Below are positions 10,955 through 35,746 of a DNA stretch of 64,000 nt, piece after piece. The notes under the pieces are model-generated. The model was not told the DNA's origin and ran no database searches. It was given only the letters and a program-made list of their open reading frames with translations. The stretch is from Leptospira sanjuanensis. Lineage in GTDB: Bacteria; Spirochaetota; Leptospiria; Leptospirales; Leptospiraceae. Within the stretch, counting starts at the first letter, position 1. Every line of letters begins with the position of its first letter. The translations under genes and the position numbers were made by a program. The stretch spans positions 1,616,001-1,680,000 of the forward strand of contig NZ_JAIZBG010000001.1 in the NCBI RefSeq assembly GCF_022267325.1. Reading direction: 5' to 3'.

Positions 10955-11123
10955 TGTAATTTCCCTTTTTGAATCTTTTGCTGGATCGGTTTGATTCACC
11001 CGCCGATTCATACAACCTGCCTCAATCGACCAACGGTTTGAGAGTCAAAACTCATCCCGAAAAAGAAGCTCCTTAAAAGTCGGCGTAAAAAAAGATAGTA
11101 TACGGGAAAAATACTTGAAGAAA

Positions 11124-11137
11124 CCCATAAATATGGG
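11124..11137. promoter_or_regulatory. Candidate VapB/VapBC operator palindrome
   Basis: CCCATA-AA-TATGGG is a perfect 14-bp palindrome ending 11 bp before the GTG start of the antitoxin. Antitoxins of this type usually bind palindromes overlapping their own promoter, so this is the natural candidate operator (inference). Confidence 0.5.
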
Positions 11138-11148
11138 ACCATAAAGAT

Positions 11149-11403
11149 GTGAAAACGACGTTAGAAATACCGGATTTATTGTATAAAAAAGCGAAAATAA
11201 AAGCCGCAGAGCGGGGAGTTTCGATGCGAAACTTGGTCATAGAAGCATTGGAGCATACTCTCAAAATGGAAGAAGACGTTAGACAAAGACGAGGTGAGTC
11301 CGGCTTCGAAACCAATAGCCACGGCTGGCCCGTTCTTTCCAAAAAGAAAGGAGTCAAGGTAACGAACGAAATCATCAACACAATCAAGGAGGAAGAAAAT
11401 TAG
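11149..11403 (+). CDS. vapB: VapB-type antitoxin (ribbon-helix-helix)
   Basis: An 84-residue protein from a GTG start. The first ~40 residues, KTTLEIPDLLYKKAKIKAA followed by RGVSMRNLVIEALEHTL, are a clear ribbon-helix-helix DNA-binding domain as in VapB antitoxins. The rest is charged and probably wraps the toxin. It would neutralise the PIN-domain ribonuclease next to it and autorepress the pair. The toxin starts 1 bp after its stop, the usual antitoxin-first arrangement. Other antitoxin names are possible, but pairing with a PIN protein makes VapB the best label. Confidence 0.85.
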   Translation: MKTTLEIPDLLYKKAKIKAAERGVSMRNLVIEALEHTLKMEEDVRQRRGESGFETNSHGWPVLSKKKGVKVTNEIINTIKEEEN

Positions 11404-11404
11404 G

Positions 11405-11839
11405 ATGGGATACTTGTTGGATGCAAACGTATTGATCGCACTCAGTGATTCCAATCATACCTTTCATGAAAAGGCTTGGAAGTGGTTTGATCGAAAAGCG
11501 AAGAACGGATGGTCGACATGTCCGATCACTCAAAACGCGCTCGTTCGTATTCTAAGTCATCCTTCTTATCCAGGGAGTCCGGGTGGAGTAGAGGTCGCTT
11601 CGGAAATTTTGCATTCCCTTTTGAAAGTGAAAGGTCATAAGTTTATTCCCGATTCGATTTCGATCGATTCTCCCTCGTTTTATTTGGATATCGTTTCCAT
11701 CCATTCCAAACAGCTCACGGACGTTTATTTGCTGTCTCTCAGTGTTCATCACAAAGTTAAGTTCGCGACGTTCGATTCTAAGATTCCCTATAAAGCCGTA
11801 AATTACGGAAAGGAACATCTGGAAGTAATCGCCGCTTAA
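11405..11839 (+). CDS. vapC: VapC-type PIN-domain ribonuclease toxin
   Basis: A 144-residue PIN-domain protein, expected to be a magnesium-dependent endoribonuclease toxin. GYLLDANVLIALSDSNH supplies the first active-site Asp (residue 6). CPITQNALVRILS supplies the middle T/N-x-x-L/V-R region, LTDVYLLSLSVHHKVKFATFD supplies the later acidic pair. Length is typical. It follows the antitoxin by 1 bp and should be co-translated. No frameshift or missing acidic residue was seen, so the toxin looks intact. Confidence 0.88.
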   Translation: MGYLLDANVLIALSDSNHTFHEKAWKWFDRKAKNGWSTCPITQNALVRILSHPSYPGSPGGVEVASEILHSLLKVKGHKFIPDSISIDSPSFYLDIVSIHSKQLTDVYLLSLSVHHKVKFATFDSKIPYKAVNYGKEHLEVIAA

Positions 11840-11884
11840 ACTTTCTTTGATAAACCCGGAAACAAGCGCTCAAGTCTATTTTTT

Positions 11885-12466
11885 ATGAAAGAAATTTTTA
11901 ACGGTTGTCCGGTTTTATTTTTTAAAAATCGAAAAGAATGGGCGACTTGGTTGAAAGCGAATCATCGATCCGATTGCGCGATTTGGATCAAACTCGCCAA
12001 AAAAGAATCCTCGATTCCTTCGATCACTTATGCCGAAGCGCTGCAAGTGGCCCTTTGTTACGGTTGGATCGACGGTCAAAAACAGAAATACGATGCTTCG
12101 CATTGGCTTCAACGATTTTCGATTCGAGGTTCCAAAAGTATTTGGTCCAAGATCAATCGAGAGAAAGCGGAGCAGTTGATCGCTTCCAAAAAAATGAAGG
12201 CTCCGGGACTTGCAGCCGTCGAAGCGGCCAAGAAAGACGGAAGATGGGATAAGGCTTACGCTTCTCCCAGTAAGATGGAAGTTCCGGACGAATTTCAAAA
12301 ACTTCTGGATACGAATTCCGCCGCCAAAAAGTTCTTTGAAACTTTGAATTCCGCGAATCGTTACGCGATTCTTTTTCGAATTCACAATGCAAAGAAGGAA
12401 GAAACCAAAATCAAACGGATGAAAGAGTTCTTGGAGATGTTAAAAAGAAAGGAAACTCTTCATTAA
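11885..12466 (+). CDS. YdeI/OmdA family protein
   Basis: A 193-residue cytoplasmic protein of the YdeI/OmpD-associated family. Landmarks are the N-terminal WATWLKANHRSDCAIWIKLAK, the ITYAEALQVALCYGWIDGQK core, and RFSIRGSKSIWSKINREKAE. The C-terminal lysine-rich helix, KKFFETLNSANRYAILFRI onward, is the OmdA domain. Members have been linked to tolerance of cationic antimicrobial peptides, but the biochemical role is unclear. It lies 45 bp after vapC with its own ATG and no visible promoter; co-transcription is possible. Confidence 0.82.
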   Translation: MKEIFNGCPVLFFKNRKEWATWLKANHRSDCAIWIKLAKKESSIPSITYAEALQVALCYGWIDGQKQKYDASHWLQRFSIRGSKSIWSKINREKAEQLIASKKMKAPGLAAVEAAKKDGRWDKAYASPSKMEVPDEFQKLLDTNSAAKKFFETLNSANRYAILFRIHNAKKEETKIKRMKEFLEMLKRKETLH

Positions 12467-12541
12467 GCCGCTTTTTCAACGGGAAGGGCTAACGACTCTT
12501 AACGGCTTATCCGAAAAATCTCGAAAAAAATCTTTCCAATC

Positions 12542-13828
<1,287 letters not shown>

Positions 13829-13839
13829 GTTAAATTATC

Positions 13840-13879
13840 GGTTCTTCTGCTCGCCGCGAACCGCAGGCGGGCTATAACC
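13840..13879 (+). promoter_or_regulatory. Candidate rpsF leader (S6:S18 autoregulatory RNA)
   Basis: Just upstream of rpsF, GGTT (840-843) pairs with AACC (876-879) around an asymmetric internal loop. An inner 7-bp stem, GCTCGCC (849-855) with GGCGGGC (866-872), closes a loop containing ACCG. A CCG-containing element of this kind upstream of rpsF is known as the S6:S18 protein binding site in many bacteria. The folding is read by eye, and assignment to that family is inference from position and the ACCG loop. Confidence 0.5.
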
Positions 13880-13892
13880 ATAGGGGAAACTT

Positions 13893-14604
<712 letters not shown>

Positions 14605-14616
14605 TGAGGTACACTT

Positions 14617-14928
14617 ATGAGTGAAAACGAAGTAAAAGAAGAACGTTCCGAAAGACCGGAACAAAGCGACGCTTCCGCTGAAATGGAAGGCAAGCCGCAG
14701 AGAAAACAGAACAAATACAAGAAGAAGGTTTGCCGTTTTACAGCGGACCCGGAACTTGCGAAACAAATCAATTATAAGAACATCGAGCTTCTGGAAAGAT
14801 TTATCACTAACCGCGGTAAAATCATCCCAAGAAGAATTACGGGAACCAGCGCTCGTTATCAAAGAGTTCTCGCTCGCGAAATCCGCAAAGCAAGAAGCAT
14901 CGGTCTTCTTCCTTACAAGGTGAACTGA
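14617..14928 (+). CDS. rpsR: 30S ribosomal protein S18
   Basis: A 103-residue S18. The conserved part starts around residue 32, [17 protein letters not shown], and continues [19 protein letters not shown] and [19 protein letters not shown]. The first ~30 residues are an acidic, Glu/Lys-rich extension that makes the protein longer than the common ~75 residues. A good GAGGT ribosome site precedes the ATG. It lies 12 bp after ssb and 9 bp before rplI. S18 partners S6 in the ribosome and, with S6, on the rpsF leader. Confidence 0.93.
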
Positions 14929-14937
14929 GGTACGAAC

Positions 14938-15387
14938 ATGAGAGTGATCCTACAAAAAGACGTTATCAATCTCGGAGACGCCGGAGATACGAAAGAAGTT
15001 GCGGACGGTTACGCAAGAAACTTCTTATTTCCAAAACGACTTGCAGTTCGTGCAAACGAAGGAAACACCAAAGCCGCTCTTCACCAGAAGAAGTTGGGCG
15101 AACTCAAACGTGAAAAACGTAAAAAAGCGATGGAAGGAGTTTCCGCGAGTCTGAACGGGAAAGAATACGATATTCTCGTGAAAACCGGCGGCGGAGATAA
15201 ACTTTTCGGAGCCGTTACTCCGATCGACGTCGCTTCCATTCTGAAAAAGAACGGAGTCGAACTCGATAAAAGAAAAATCGAAATCGCTGAGCCAATCCGC
15301 AACCTGGGATCTTACAAGATCAAAATTCGTCTCGCAGACGGAATCCAGCCCGTGATTACGCTCAACGTAAAAAAAGAAGAAGAATAA
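14938..15387 (+). CDS. rplI: 50S ribosomal protein L9
   Basis: A 149-residue L9 that binds 23S rRNA near the L1 stalk base. The N-domain signature MRVILQKDVINLGDAGDTKEV with YARNFLFPKRLAV is intact. The long connecting helix is at about residues 40-75, and the C-domain carries GGGDKLFGAVTPIDVA and KIEIAEPIRNLGSYKI. A GAGGT ribosome site precedes the ATG. It is followed 17 bp later by dnaB, the usual order. Confidence 0.94.
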   Translation: MRVILQKDVINLGDAGDTKEVADGYARNFLFPKRLAVRANEGNTKAALHQKKLGELKREKRKKAMEGVSASLNGKEYDILVKTGGGDKLFGAVTPIDVASILKKNGVELDKRKIEIAEPIRNLGSYKIKIRLADGIQPVITLNVKKEEE

Positions 15388-15404
15388 TCCTTCTTTAGGG
15401 GACC

Positions 15405-16733
<1,329 letters not shown>

Positions 16734-16775
16734 TTTAGAGGCCCGTTTGCGGTCTCACATAGGAAACAGAAATCA

Positions 16776-18581
<1,806 letters not shown>

Positions 18582-18585
18582 ACTT

Positions 18586-19572
<987 letters not shown>

Positions 19573-19576
19573 TCGT

Positions 19577-21993
<2,417 letters not shown>

Positions 21994-21997
<4 letters not shown>

Positions 21998-22491
21998 CCG
22001 CGGATTCTATTTCCATTTCGAACGACTACGGAGTCATTTCCTGGTGGAACGAAGAGGAATTCCTTGCCAACTGCAAAATTCTTTTTCGAAAGGAACTGAC
22101 CGATTTTCCCTGCGACTTGAGTCTGCTTTTGATAAGCGACATCGATATGAGGGAAATCAATCTTCTTCGTCGAGGCAAAGATAAGACGACGGACGTCCTT
22201 TCGTTTCCGCTCGAATTCGACTCGGCGCCTCTCGGCGCCGTTCTCGCCGAAAGAAAAAACTCCGATCCTCGTATACAGCCTCCGATCGCGTTAGGCGAAA
22301 TCGTTATCTCCGTCGATACTCTCCGCAGACAAGCCGCGGAAATCGGTCATTCCGAAAAGGATGAATTCTATCGTCTGCTCGTTCACGGTTTTTTACATCT
22401 TCTCGGATACGATCACGAACGGGGAGAGGAAGAGGAACGAATCATGAAAGAGAAGGAAGACGAATGTCTGGAAGCGCTTCTGGATCTTTAA
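21994..22491 (+). CDS. ybeY: rRNA maturation endoribonuclease YbeY, apparent CTG start
   Basis: YbeY is a zinc metalloprotein needed for 16S rRNA 3' maturation and ribosome quality control. The metal motif [18 protein letters not shown] and the preceding [13 protein letters not shown] are both clear. The only common start codon, TTG at 22117, has no ribosome site and removes ~41 residues, including the [15 protein letters not shown] part expected in the family. CTG at 21994 lies next to GGGGAAAGG, overlaps the pgpH stop as CTGA, and gives 165 residues, a normal length. CTG as start is an inference; the downstream frame is secure. recO overlaps its end by 28 bp. Confidence 0.82.
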
Positions 22492-23229
22492 AAAAAACGC
22501 GCGGGATCGTTTTGGAATCCAGGACGATCCAAGAAGGGGACGCGATCATCCGACTTCTTCCCGAAGAAGGGCAGGTGGAGAATTTTCGCGTCCGCGGAAT
22601 TCGAAAAAGCAAAACGAGACCGATCGCTTCGGTGGAACCAGGCTCCTTTTCGAGCGTTGATTATTACAACGCAAAGAATCGTGAAGTTCACAACGTGAAG
22701 GAGATTTCCCTCTTGAATCGTTTCGATCGAGCCAAGTCCGGTTATATCGGAATGGTTCTCGTTTCTTATCTTGTCGAACTCGCTTCCGCGTTTACACCGG
22801 ACGGCGCCGAACATCCGGGCGAGTTTCGTCTTCTTTCCGGAGCTTTGGAAGAGCTGGAGGAGAACGGACCTTCCGCGCTCATTCTCCCTTTTTTCAAACT
22901 GCGTTTGCTCGTTAGCGGCGGCTTTCTTTCCAAGGAGCTTCTTTGTCATTCTTGCGGGACGGAGTTGAAGGAAATGACTTCGGTCACTCTGCAGACTTCT
23001 CCCTTAGAACTCGTCTGCGGGAATTGTCTGCATTCGGATCAGAACGATCTCGGTTTCGTGCAATGGATTCAGACTTTTCTGATGCTCAGGTTTCGGGATC
23101 TGAAGGAGAGAAAAATATCCGTTGAAACTCTTCTGGACCTCGACAGAATTTGCAATCGAATGCTTGAACCGATCCTGCATAAAAAACTGAAATCATCTAC
23201 TACGCTTTACGAGGCGTTGGGGGAGAATC

Positions 23230-23246
<17 letters not shown>
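22464..23246 (+). CDS. recO: DNA repair protein RecO
   Basis: A 260-residue RecO, which anneals single strands and helps RecR load RecA at gaps. The N-terminal OB fold reads [21 protein letters not shown] and [15 protein letters not shown]. The central helical domain follows, and a four-Cys zinc site is formed by CHSC near 160 and CGNC near 185. AAGGA lies 6 bp before the ATG. It overlaps ybeY by 28 bp and the next small gene by 17 bp, so the set is tightly coupled. Confidence 0.88.
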
Positions 23247-23992
<746 letters not shown>

Positions 23993-25753
23993 ATGAAAGA
24001 AAATGAAACTTTAAAACAAATCGTATTAAAAGCCCTGGAAGAAGGGGTTGGGTCCCTCGTTTCCTCCTTCCCAGACGTAGACAAAGACGCTTTAAAAATC
24101 AAGATCGAATATTCCAGAGATGAAAAGTTCGGAGATTACTCGACCTCATTTGCATTAGAAAATTCTAAAATTCTAAAAAAGAATCCGGTGCAGGTTTCGG
24201 GAGGCCTCGTCGCGATCCTGCAAAAAAGAACCGATCTATTCGAGACGGTGGATTTTACTCCCCCCGGTTTCGTAAATTTCAGAATCGCTCCGTCGTTCTT
24301 GCTCCATTTTATCGAAACGTCCGTATTGTCGGGAAACTTTTTTCCGAAGGTTTTCGATCCTTTGAAAATCAATCTTGAATTCGTTTCGGCAAATCCGACA
24401 GGTCCTCTTAATATCGTTTCCGCAAGAGCGGCGGCTAACGGAGATGCGATGGCTTCCTTGTTGAAGGCGATCGGTCACAAGGTCGATAAGGAATTTTACA
24501 TCAACGATTACGGGAATCAGGTTTTTCTTCTCGGCGTTTCGACTCTGGTTCGGATTCGCGAAATCAAGGGAGAAGCGTCTTCGATTCAGGAAGCCGAGGA
24601 TCAGACTCCGATCGAAACGATTCTGGAAAAGAACATTCTTCCATCCGAAGGTTACAGGGGAGAGTATATTAAGGATATTGCAAGTTCTCTTTTGCGGGAT
24701 TCGGAAAAGTCGGCTAAGATAGAAATTCTCCTCAAGGAAAAGAAATACCGCGAACTCGCGGAACTTTGTTCCGGCTGGACCGTCGAAAGTAATCTGATTT
24801 GGCAAAGAAAGGATCTGGATGCGTTCGGAGTGGAATTCGATAATTACTTCAGCGAGAAAACGCTTCACGACGCAAACAAGGTTTTGTCCGTGATGAAGGA
24901 TCTCGAGGCTTCCGGAAAAATTTTCGAAGAGGAAGGTAAGAAGGTTTTTCGATCCACCGAATACGGAGACGACAAGGACCGGGTCGTCGTAAGAGACGAC
25001 GGCAGGCCGACGTATCTTCTCGCGGACATCGCCTACCATAAAAATAAGATCGAAAGGGGATATGATCGGATCCTCGATATCTGGGGACCGGATCACCACG
25101 GTTACATTGCAAGACTAACGGGTGCGGTTCAAACCCTCGGATACAAAAAGGAAAACTTCAAAGTCATCATCGCTCAACAAGTCAATCTTTTGGAATCGGG
25201 ACAAAAGGTGAAGATGAGCAAACGCGCGGGTTCGTTCCAGACAATGAGCGATCTCATCGGATTTCTCGGTAAGAACGGAAGAGACGTAGGACGTTACTTT
25301 TTCGTAATGCGTTCTCTCGACGCTCCACTTGATTTCGATCTCGATCTTGCAAAGGACGAATCGGATAAGAATCCCGTTTTTTATCTGCAATACGCTCACG
25401 CGAGAATCTGTTCGATATTTCGCGAAGTCGGAAACGAAACTTCTAAAGAAGACGCCGCTACATTAGAAATGTCTGATGAACGAAAAAGACTTCTGTTCTG
25501 GATCGCCCGGTTTCCGGAGGAAATTTTCGACGCAGCTAACGCGATGGAACCGCATCGGGTTACGAACTATCTGCAGAGCTTCGCGAAAACCTTCACGAGT
25601 TTTTATCTAGGCAAGAATAATCGCCTCAAAGAGGCTTCTCCATCCGTGCGTCTGGGGCTTGCAAGAATCTGTCTCGCTGCTAAGAACGTTCTTTCGGAAG
25701 GACTGGCTTTGATCGGAGTTTCCGCACCGGAAAGGATGGACAAGGAAAGTTGA
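23993..25753 (+). CDS. argS: Arginine-tRNA ligase, degenerate HIGH motif
   Basis: A 586-residue class I synthetase charging tRNA-Arg. The N-terminal additional domain (1-110) is followed by the catalytic core [20 protein letters not shown], where the HIGH signature reads NIVS rather than a form like [42 protein letters not shown] and the second signature [12 protein letters not shown] are intact. The helical anticodon domain ends the protein. The surrounding motifs leave no doubt about family; the altered HIGH residues are worth noting because those histidines normally help adenylate formation. The cinA ATG overlaps its TGA stop. Confidence 0.92.
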   Translation: MKENETLKQIVLKALEEGVGSLVSSFPDVDKDALKIKIEYSRDEKFGDYSTSFALENSKILKKNPVQVSGGLVAILQKRTDLFETVDFTPPGFVNFRIAPSFLLHFIETSVLSGNFFPKVFDPLKINLEFVSANPTGPLNIVSARAAANGDAMASLLKAIGHKVDKEFYINDYGNQVFLLGVSTLVRIREIKGEASSIQEAEDQTPIETILEKNILPSEGYRGEYIKDIASSLLRDSEKSAKIEILLKEKKYRELAELCSGWTVESNLIWQRKDLDAFGVEFDNYFSEKTLHDANKVLSVMKDLEASGKIFEEEGKKVFRSTEYGDDKDRVVVRDDGRPTYLLADIAYHKNKIERGYDRILDIWGPDHHGYIARLTGAVQTLGYKKENFKVIIAQQVNLLESGQKVKMSKRAGSFQTMSDLIGFLGKNGRDVGRYFFVMRSLDAPLDFDLDLAKDESDKNPVFYLQYAHARICSIFREVGNETSKEDAATLEMSDERKRLLFWIARFPEEIFDAANAMEPHRVTNYLQSFAKTFTSFYLGKNNRLKEASPSVRLGLARICLAAKNVLSEGLALIGVSAPERMDKES

Positions 25754-27009
25754 TGAACGCACCGAAGATCGTCGTATTGTCCACCGGTTCGGAACTGACT
25801 TCGGGAAGAAGTCAAGATACGAATTCTTCCTGGATCGCGAACGAACTTTTCGGTTTGGGATTTACGGTTTCCAAGTTCCTGGTTTTACCGGACGATCCGA
25901 TTGTGTTGCAAGAGGAGATTTCCAAACTCGCAAAAGAATCCGGAAAGGACCGGCCCGTTTTATTGGTAATGACCGGAGGTCTTGGTCCGACCGAGGACGA
26001 TTACACGCTGGAAGTCGCATGCAAACTCAATGGAGTAGTTCCCGTTGAAAGCACGGTCGCCAAACAACGATTAGAGGCATTTTACAGGCTGCGCGGAAGA
26101 AACTTTCAAGAAGCGATGCAAACCGCGCTCCGTCAGGTTTCTGTTCCCGATGGTTCCGTCATTTTGAACAATACAGTGGGGATCGCTCCCGGTTTTATCG
26201 TCGCGTTAGGCGAAAACGCAAAGCTCTGTTGTATGCCCGGCGTTCCCGGAGAAATGACGGAAATGTTCCGCGACGAACTCGCCCCTTGGATCTCGAAAAC
26301 TTTCTCCGCACAGGAACTTCATTCCGGATTTCGTTTTATCTGGTGGATGAGCGAATCCCTTTTTCAGAAAGAATTTATTTCAAAAGAAGAAGCCGTAACG
26401 AGCGGAAAAGTCGTCTGGGGAGTAGCAGCAAAGCGGGGATATATCCGGGTGAGTTTCCAATCCTCGGACCGCGATCTTGTCGAATCCTTACTTAACAGGA
26501 TCGATCAAGTGTACGGAGCCAAATCGACTCCGGACGTTTTCGATGAATTGCCGAAAATTCTACTCGAGAAAAAACTTACCGTCGGAACGGCGGAAAGCTG
26601 TACGGGCGGACTTATGGCAAAAACTCTCACCGACCGCGCCGGTTCTTCCGCATATTTTTTCGGAGGGATCGTTTCGTATGACAATAGCGTAAAGGCGGGC
26701 GTGCTCGGAGTTAGACAAGAAACGTTAGACGCCTTTGGAGCGGTGAGCCGGGAAACCGCGTTGGAAATGGCGGAGGGCGCCTTGAAACGTCTGAACACGG
26801 ATCTTACGGTCAGCATCACTGGCATCGCCGGACCGGGCGGGGGAACCCCTCAGAAAAAAGTGGGCTTGGTGTATTTCGGAGTGGCTCGTAAAAACGGAAC
26901 GACCGAAGTTCACGAACATTACTTTCCGTTTCCAAGAGCCTCGTTTCGCGAATATGCGGCGTTCACCGGAATTTATCTTTTATACAATCTTCTCAAGGAG
27001 AAACCATGA
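25753..27009 (+). CDS. cinA: CinA family protein (MoaB-like domain plus nicotinamide-nucleotide amidase)
   Basis: A 418-residue two-domain protein. The N-terminal molybdopterin-binding-like domain has [19 protein letters not shown] and [19 protein letters not shown]. The C-terminal amidase domain (from about 270) has [20 protein letters not shown] and [19 protein letters not shown], matching PncC, which deamidates NMN in pyridine nucleotide salvage. ATG at 25753 overlaps the argS stop; an in-frame TTG at 25750 would add one residue. The next gene overlaps its stop by 4 bp. Confidence 0.9.
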   Translation: MNAPKIVVLSTGSELTSGRSQDTNSSWIANELFGLGFTVSKFLVLPDDPIVLQEEISKLAKESGKDRPVLLVMTGGLGPTEDDYTLEVACKLNGVVPVESTVAKQRLEAFYRLRGRNFQEAMQTALRQVSVPDGSVILNNTVGIAPGFIVALGENAKLCCMPGVPGEMTEMFRDELAPWISKTFSAQELHSGFRFIWWMSESLFQKEFISKEEAVTSGKVVWGVAAKRGYIRVSFQSSDRDLVESLLNRIDQVYGAKSTPDVFDELPKILLEKKLTVGTAESCTGGLMAKTLTDRAGSSAYFFGGIVSYDNSVKAGVLGVRQETLDAFGAVSRETALEMAEGALKRLNTDLTVSITGIAGPGGGTPQKKVGLVYFGVARKNGTTEVHEHYFPFPRASFREYAAFTGIYLLYNLLKEKP

Positions 27010-28085
27010 GACTTCTCACCGTAGCCGGATTCAGCATAGTATTTACGATATTATTCTTTTATGTATTAGGAAATCCTTATCCATTAGCGTCCGGGATCCA
27101 GAAGGTTTGGGCGTTTTCCAAACCCGCACATGCCGGAATGGTTCCCGACGGACGTTTCGCTTGGAACCCGGACGAGGCTTTGAACGGTTATAAGTTCGAG
27201 AATTCCTATTATACTATAGCGGCTTCGGATGGAATCGCAACCGACGATTCGAAACGGATCGAATATCCGTTTAATGCGAAAGGTTATCTCGAATACAAAA
27301 AGATCGGCGCCGAAGTGAATTTCTATTCTCCTTCGAACGAGATTCTATGGACGAAAGAGTTTCGGAGTTATCCGAGAATTTCTCCCTCCGGCAACATCGT
27401 TCTACTGATCGCCGGCGATCACAATCAGGTGATCCTTTCGGATATCAACGGGAACGGAACCGGCGCGGGTAAACTGGACGGGAGATTTTTGACGGACTAT
27501 TGTTTTGCGAGCGATTCCCAAATCACGGGGGTTCTCTTTTCAGGAGGCGAATTGTTCGTCTTGGACGCGAAAGGCGGGATCAAAATCAAAAAGGATCTCG
27601 GTTCGGAAAAAAGTCCCGTGTTTGCAAAAAGTCTTTCCGTTTCGCCGGACGGAACGAAGACCGCGATCCATTTGTTGAACGCAAACAAGGACAAAATTCT
27701 TTTGTTAAACGAAAAGGGAGAAGAGATAGAATCCTTCGAACTCGACGCGATCTATCCTCACAAACTTTATCTTGCCGTTTCCGACGCGGGCGAAGTTTTG
27801 ATTTCGGCGCCCGACAAACTCGCGTTCTACGATGCGGACGGTAAAAAACTTCTCGATCAAAAACGAAATTCCGGAAACGGAGTCTATCAAACCGCGTTTC
27901 ACAACGGGGATTGGTTTATCGCGGAAGTGAATCAGGAAATCGTATTCTTGGACGAAAAAGGAAAAATTCTGAAAAAGGAAAGAATCAAAGGTTCCGATCT
28001 TCCCGTGAGAGCCTTTCCTTCCGGCAAAAAAGGATCGGTCGTTTTGGAAACGGGAAAGGAACTTTTTTTATATCGGAATCTTTAA
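27006..28085 (+). CDS. Exported or membrane-anchored beta-propeller-like protein
   Basis: A 359-residue protein of unknown function, ATGA-coupled to cinA. An N-terminal hydrophobic segment ([20 protein letters not shown]) acts as signal or anchor. The rest is a string of beta-strand repeats with propeller-like turns: [67 protein letters not shown] and [13 protein letters not shown]. This points to a WD40/PQQ-like fold in the periplasm. No catalytic residues can be named. Convergent gene follows after 172 bp. Confidence 0.65.
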   Translation: MRLLTVAGFSIVFTILFFYVLGNPYPLASGIQKVWAFSKPAHAGMVPDGRFAWNPDEALNGYKFENSYYTIAASDGIATDDSKRIEYPFNAKGYLEYKKIGAEVNFYSPSNEILWTKEFRSYPRISPSGNIVLLIAGDHNQVILSDINGNGTGAGKLDGRFLTDYCFASDSQITGVLFSGGELFVLDAKGGIKIKKDLGSEKSPVFAKSLSVSPDGTKTAIHLLNANKDKILLLNEKGEEIESFELDAIYPHKLYLAVSDAGEVLISAPDKLAFYDADGKKLLDQKRNSGNGVYQTAFHNGDWFIAEVNQEIVFLDEKGKILKKERIKGSDLPVRAFPSGKKGSVVLETGKELFLYRNL

Positions 28086-28207
28086 ACTTTTCTCGGACTT
28101 GGTTCGATCGATTCTATATTCAAAAAATTGAATTCTGTCTTTTAAAACGGAATTTGAATTCGGATCGGATCGCTGAGAGCCGCATTTTAAGTATCAAGGT
28201 AGCACTT

Positions 28208-28241
28208 TAAAAAACGCGCAAGTAATCAAGTTCTTGAGCGT
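28208..28241 (-). terminator. Rho-independent terminator of the tpiA-to-regulator gene run
   Basis: On the minus strand, ACGCTCAAG (28241-28233) pairs with CTTGCGCGT (28222-28214), one mismatch, around a 10-nt loop, and is followed by six T. It lies 17 bp after the stop of the response regulator. Confidence 0.6.
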
Positions 28242-28257
28242 CCTTTTCAAACGGGCG

Positions 28258-30383
<2,126 letters not shown>

Positions 30384-31143
30384 GAAGATTCAATATTGTA
30401 GAGAATCTTTAAAAGTTTGCAGTAACTTTTTTTTATTTTTTGCGGATTCTTGACTTTGCATTTCGTTAAGTCTCAAGATCTGAACGAGAAAATCCTCGAG
30501 AAGCTTTAAATAAAATTCCTGTTTGAAGTTGGATCGTTCTCGGTTGATTCCTTCGTCCGGAAGAAGCTGAATCGGATAACGGACTTCCTTTCCGTTGCGG
30601 TTCGCGTGCACCAGAATGTCGTCCACGTCTTGATCGAGAGGAGTGTCGTCCGTTAGACGAATGTGCGTCGTGTCCGAGCCGTCCGCGTTCTCCGATTTCA
30701 CTTCGGTGATCACCTTGGAAAGAGTGGTTCCTGTGAACTCGAGCGTAATGGATTTGCTTTCGGCTTTTTCGATTCCGTTCTTTCCTTCTTGGATGGAATG
30801 TTTTACGACCTTGATGCCTTTTCGGTTCGGATAATTTCCAAGAAATGTAACGTACGTTCCATTGGGCAGCGATTCCATTCTTTCCAATTTGAGAAGTTCT
30901 CTCGCGGCTCCGAGATCTTCATAGACTCTGAGAATTCTTCGGTTTAATAGGGAAGCCGTATCCGTGGGTTTATTTTTGTGAGCTTCGTCTTCTTTGTTTT
31001 GAGCGAAGATAGGAGAAGAGAGCGTGATCGTAAAGACCGCGATGCTTAAAAGAAGAATTCGTTGGAACAGACCGATCGTTCTTGTGTTCGAGGAAGAATT
31101 TCTAAAACGAAAGAATTCTTCCCCGATACCGTTCCGGTCCGAA

Positions 31144-31491
<348 letters not shown>

Positions 31492-31597
31492 GATCCGTTC
31501 CTGAAAAAAATTGAATCCTTTGCCAGATTATGAAGCCGTCGAGAGGTGGCAATGAAAATACGCATCGGCAGCCCCTGAAACCGCGTTTCGGGTCGTT

Positions 31598-32350
<753 letters not shown>

Positions 32351-32685
32351 GAGTTCCTCTTGACGGATAATTTCGTTAAAGCTGGGAAGAGTTTGTAGGA
32401 AAGGGGAAAGGCTTCAAGGACTTTTTGGCGAAGGGGGAATGGATCTTTGCCTCGATTTTCTAATATAAAGAATGAAAGATCATAAATCCTCCCCTGCTTG
32501 GAGAACTATCAGGATATACAATCCACGGAAGATGTATCTCATCGGGATCGTTTTTCGTTCATAGAAAGTTTGATTGCGGATAAAAAAATGCGTTCCAAAA
32601 ATAAAAATCCGGGCAAACGCCCGGATTGCAAACGTAAGGTCCGATCGGTTGAAACGCCGAGTGACCCGGATGTTTTTTAGAAACG
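32351..32685. other. Intergenic region between pgk and tpiA
   Basis: A 335-bp gap holding the pgk terminator and, nearer 32351, the promoter region for tpiA. A 60-codon open frame on the plus strand (32498-32680) crosses the terminator and shows no recognisable protein features. Confidence 0.6.
32596..32627 (-). terminator. Rho-independent terminator of gap-pgk
   Basis: On the minus strand a perfect 9-bp stem, AATCCGGGC (32627-32619) with GCCCGGATT (32614-32606), closes a GTTT loop. It is followed by TTTATTTTT. It lies about 60 bp after the pgk stop. Confidence 0.85.
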
Positions 32686-33876
<1,191 letters not shown>

Positions 33877-33879
33877 GAA

Positions 33880-35341
<1,462 letters not shown>

Positions 35342-35746
35342 TTAAAAATGATCCTTCAAAATTTCCTGAAGCATGGATTCGGTGAGAGGTTTCGTTTTAA
35401 AACCGGAAAGGATTCCGAATCGTTTCGCTTTTTCCCGGTCGTCCGCGTTATCCGATGTCGTAAGCATCATGACGATCATCTTGCCCTGGGAGTCGGGCGG
35501 AAGCCTGTTGTATTCTTCCAGGAATTCCCAGCCGTTCATTCCCGGCATATTGATGTCCAAAAAAATCAGATCGGGTCGCAGTTCGGAAGAAGCATCCCGA
35601 TTTTTTAAAAAAGCGAGTGCGTCTTCCGCCGATTGTTTCGTGACAATCCGGTCCGCGTAGTTTCCTTTTCGGATCACTCGTTCATGAAAGAAATTATCGT
35701 CCTTGTTGTCGTCGATGAGAAGAATGCAGTTCAGTCTTTGTGTCAT
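35342..35746 (-). CDS. CheY-like single-domain response regulator
   Basis: A 134-residue receiver-only protein. [18 protein letters not shown] carries the acidic pocket, [19 protein letters not shown] the phospho-acceptor Asp, [11 protein letters not shown] the Thr/Ser switch, and [12 protein letters not shown] the Lys. The ATG at 35746 overlaps the stop of the upstream kinase by 4 bp (ATGA); an in-frame start further up would extend into that gene without conserved residues. With no output domain it probably passes phosphate on or binds a partner, as in Rcp1-type phytochrome-like pairs. Confidence 0.88.
   Translation of the reverse strand: MTQRLNCILLIDDNKDDNFFHERVIRKGNYADRIVTKQSAEDALAFLKNRDASSELRPDLIFLDINMPGMNGWEFLEEYNRLPPDSQGKMIVMMLTTSDNADDREKAKRFGILSGFKTKPLTESMLQEILKDHF

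Larger units (their letters stand above)
10812..11148. other. Intergenic region with TTCC microsatellite and vapBC promoter
   Basis: This 337-bp gap holds an 88-bp pure tetranucleotide repeat, then about 190 bp of ordinary sequence leading to the toxin-antitoxin pair, with a palindrome next to the antitoxin start. No convincing protein gene was seen. Confidence 0.7.

Noticed and set aside
24236..25099. 287-codon antisense frame inside argS
   Set aside because: Antisense frames are common in this coding bias; the argS motifs fix the real strand.
32498..32680. 60-codon frame between pgk and tpiA
   Set aside because: It runs through the pgk terminator hairpin, and the predicted peptide is only charged residues.
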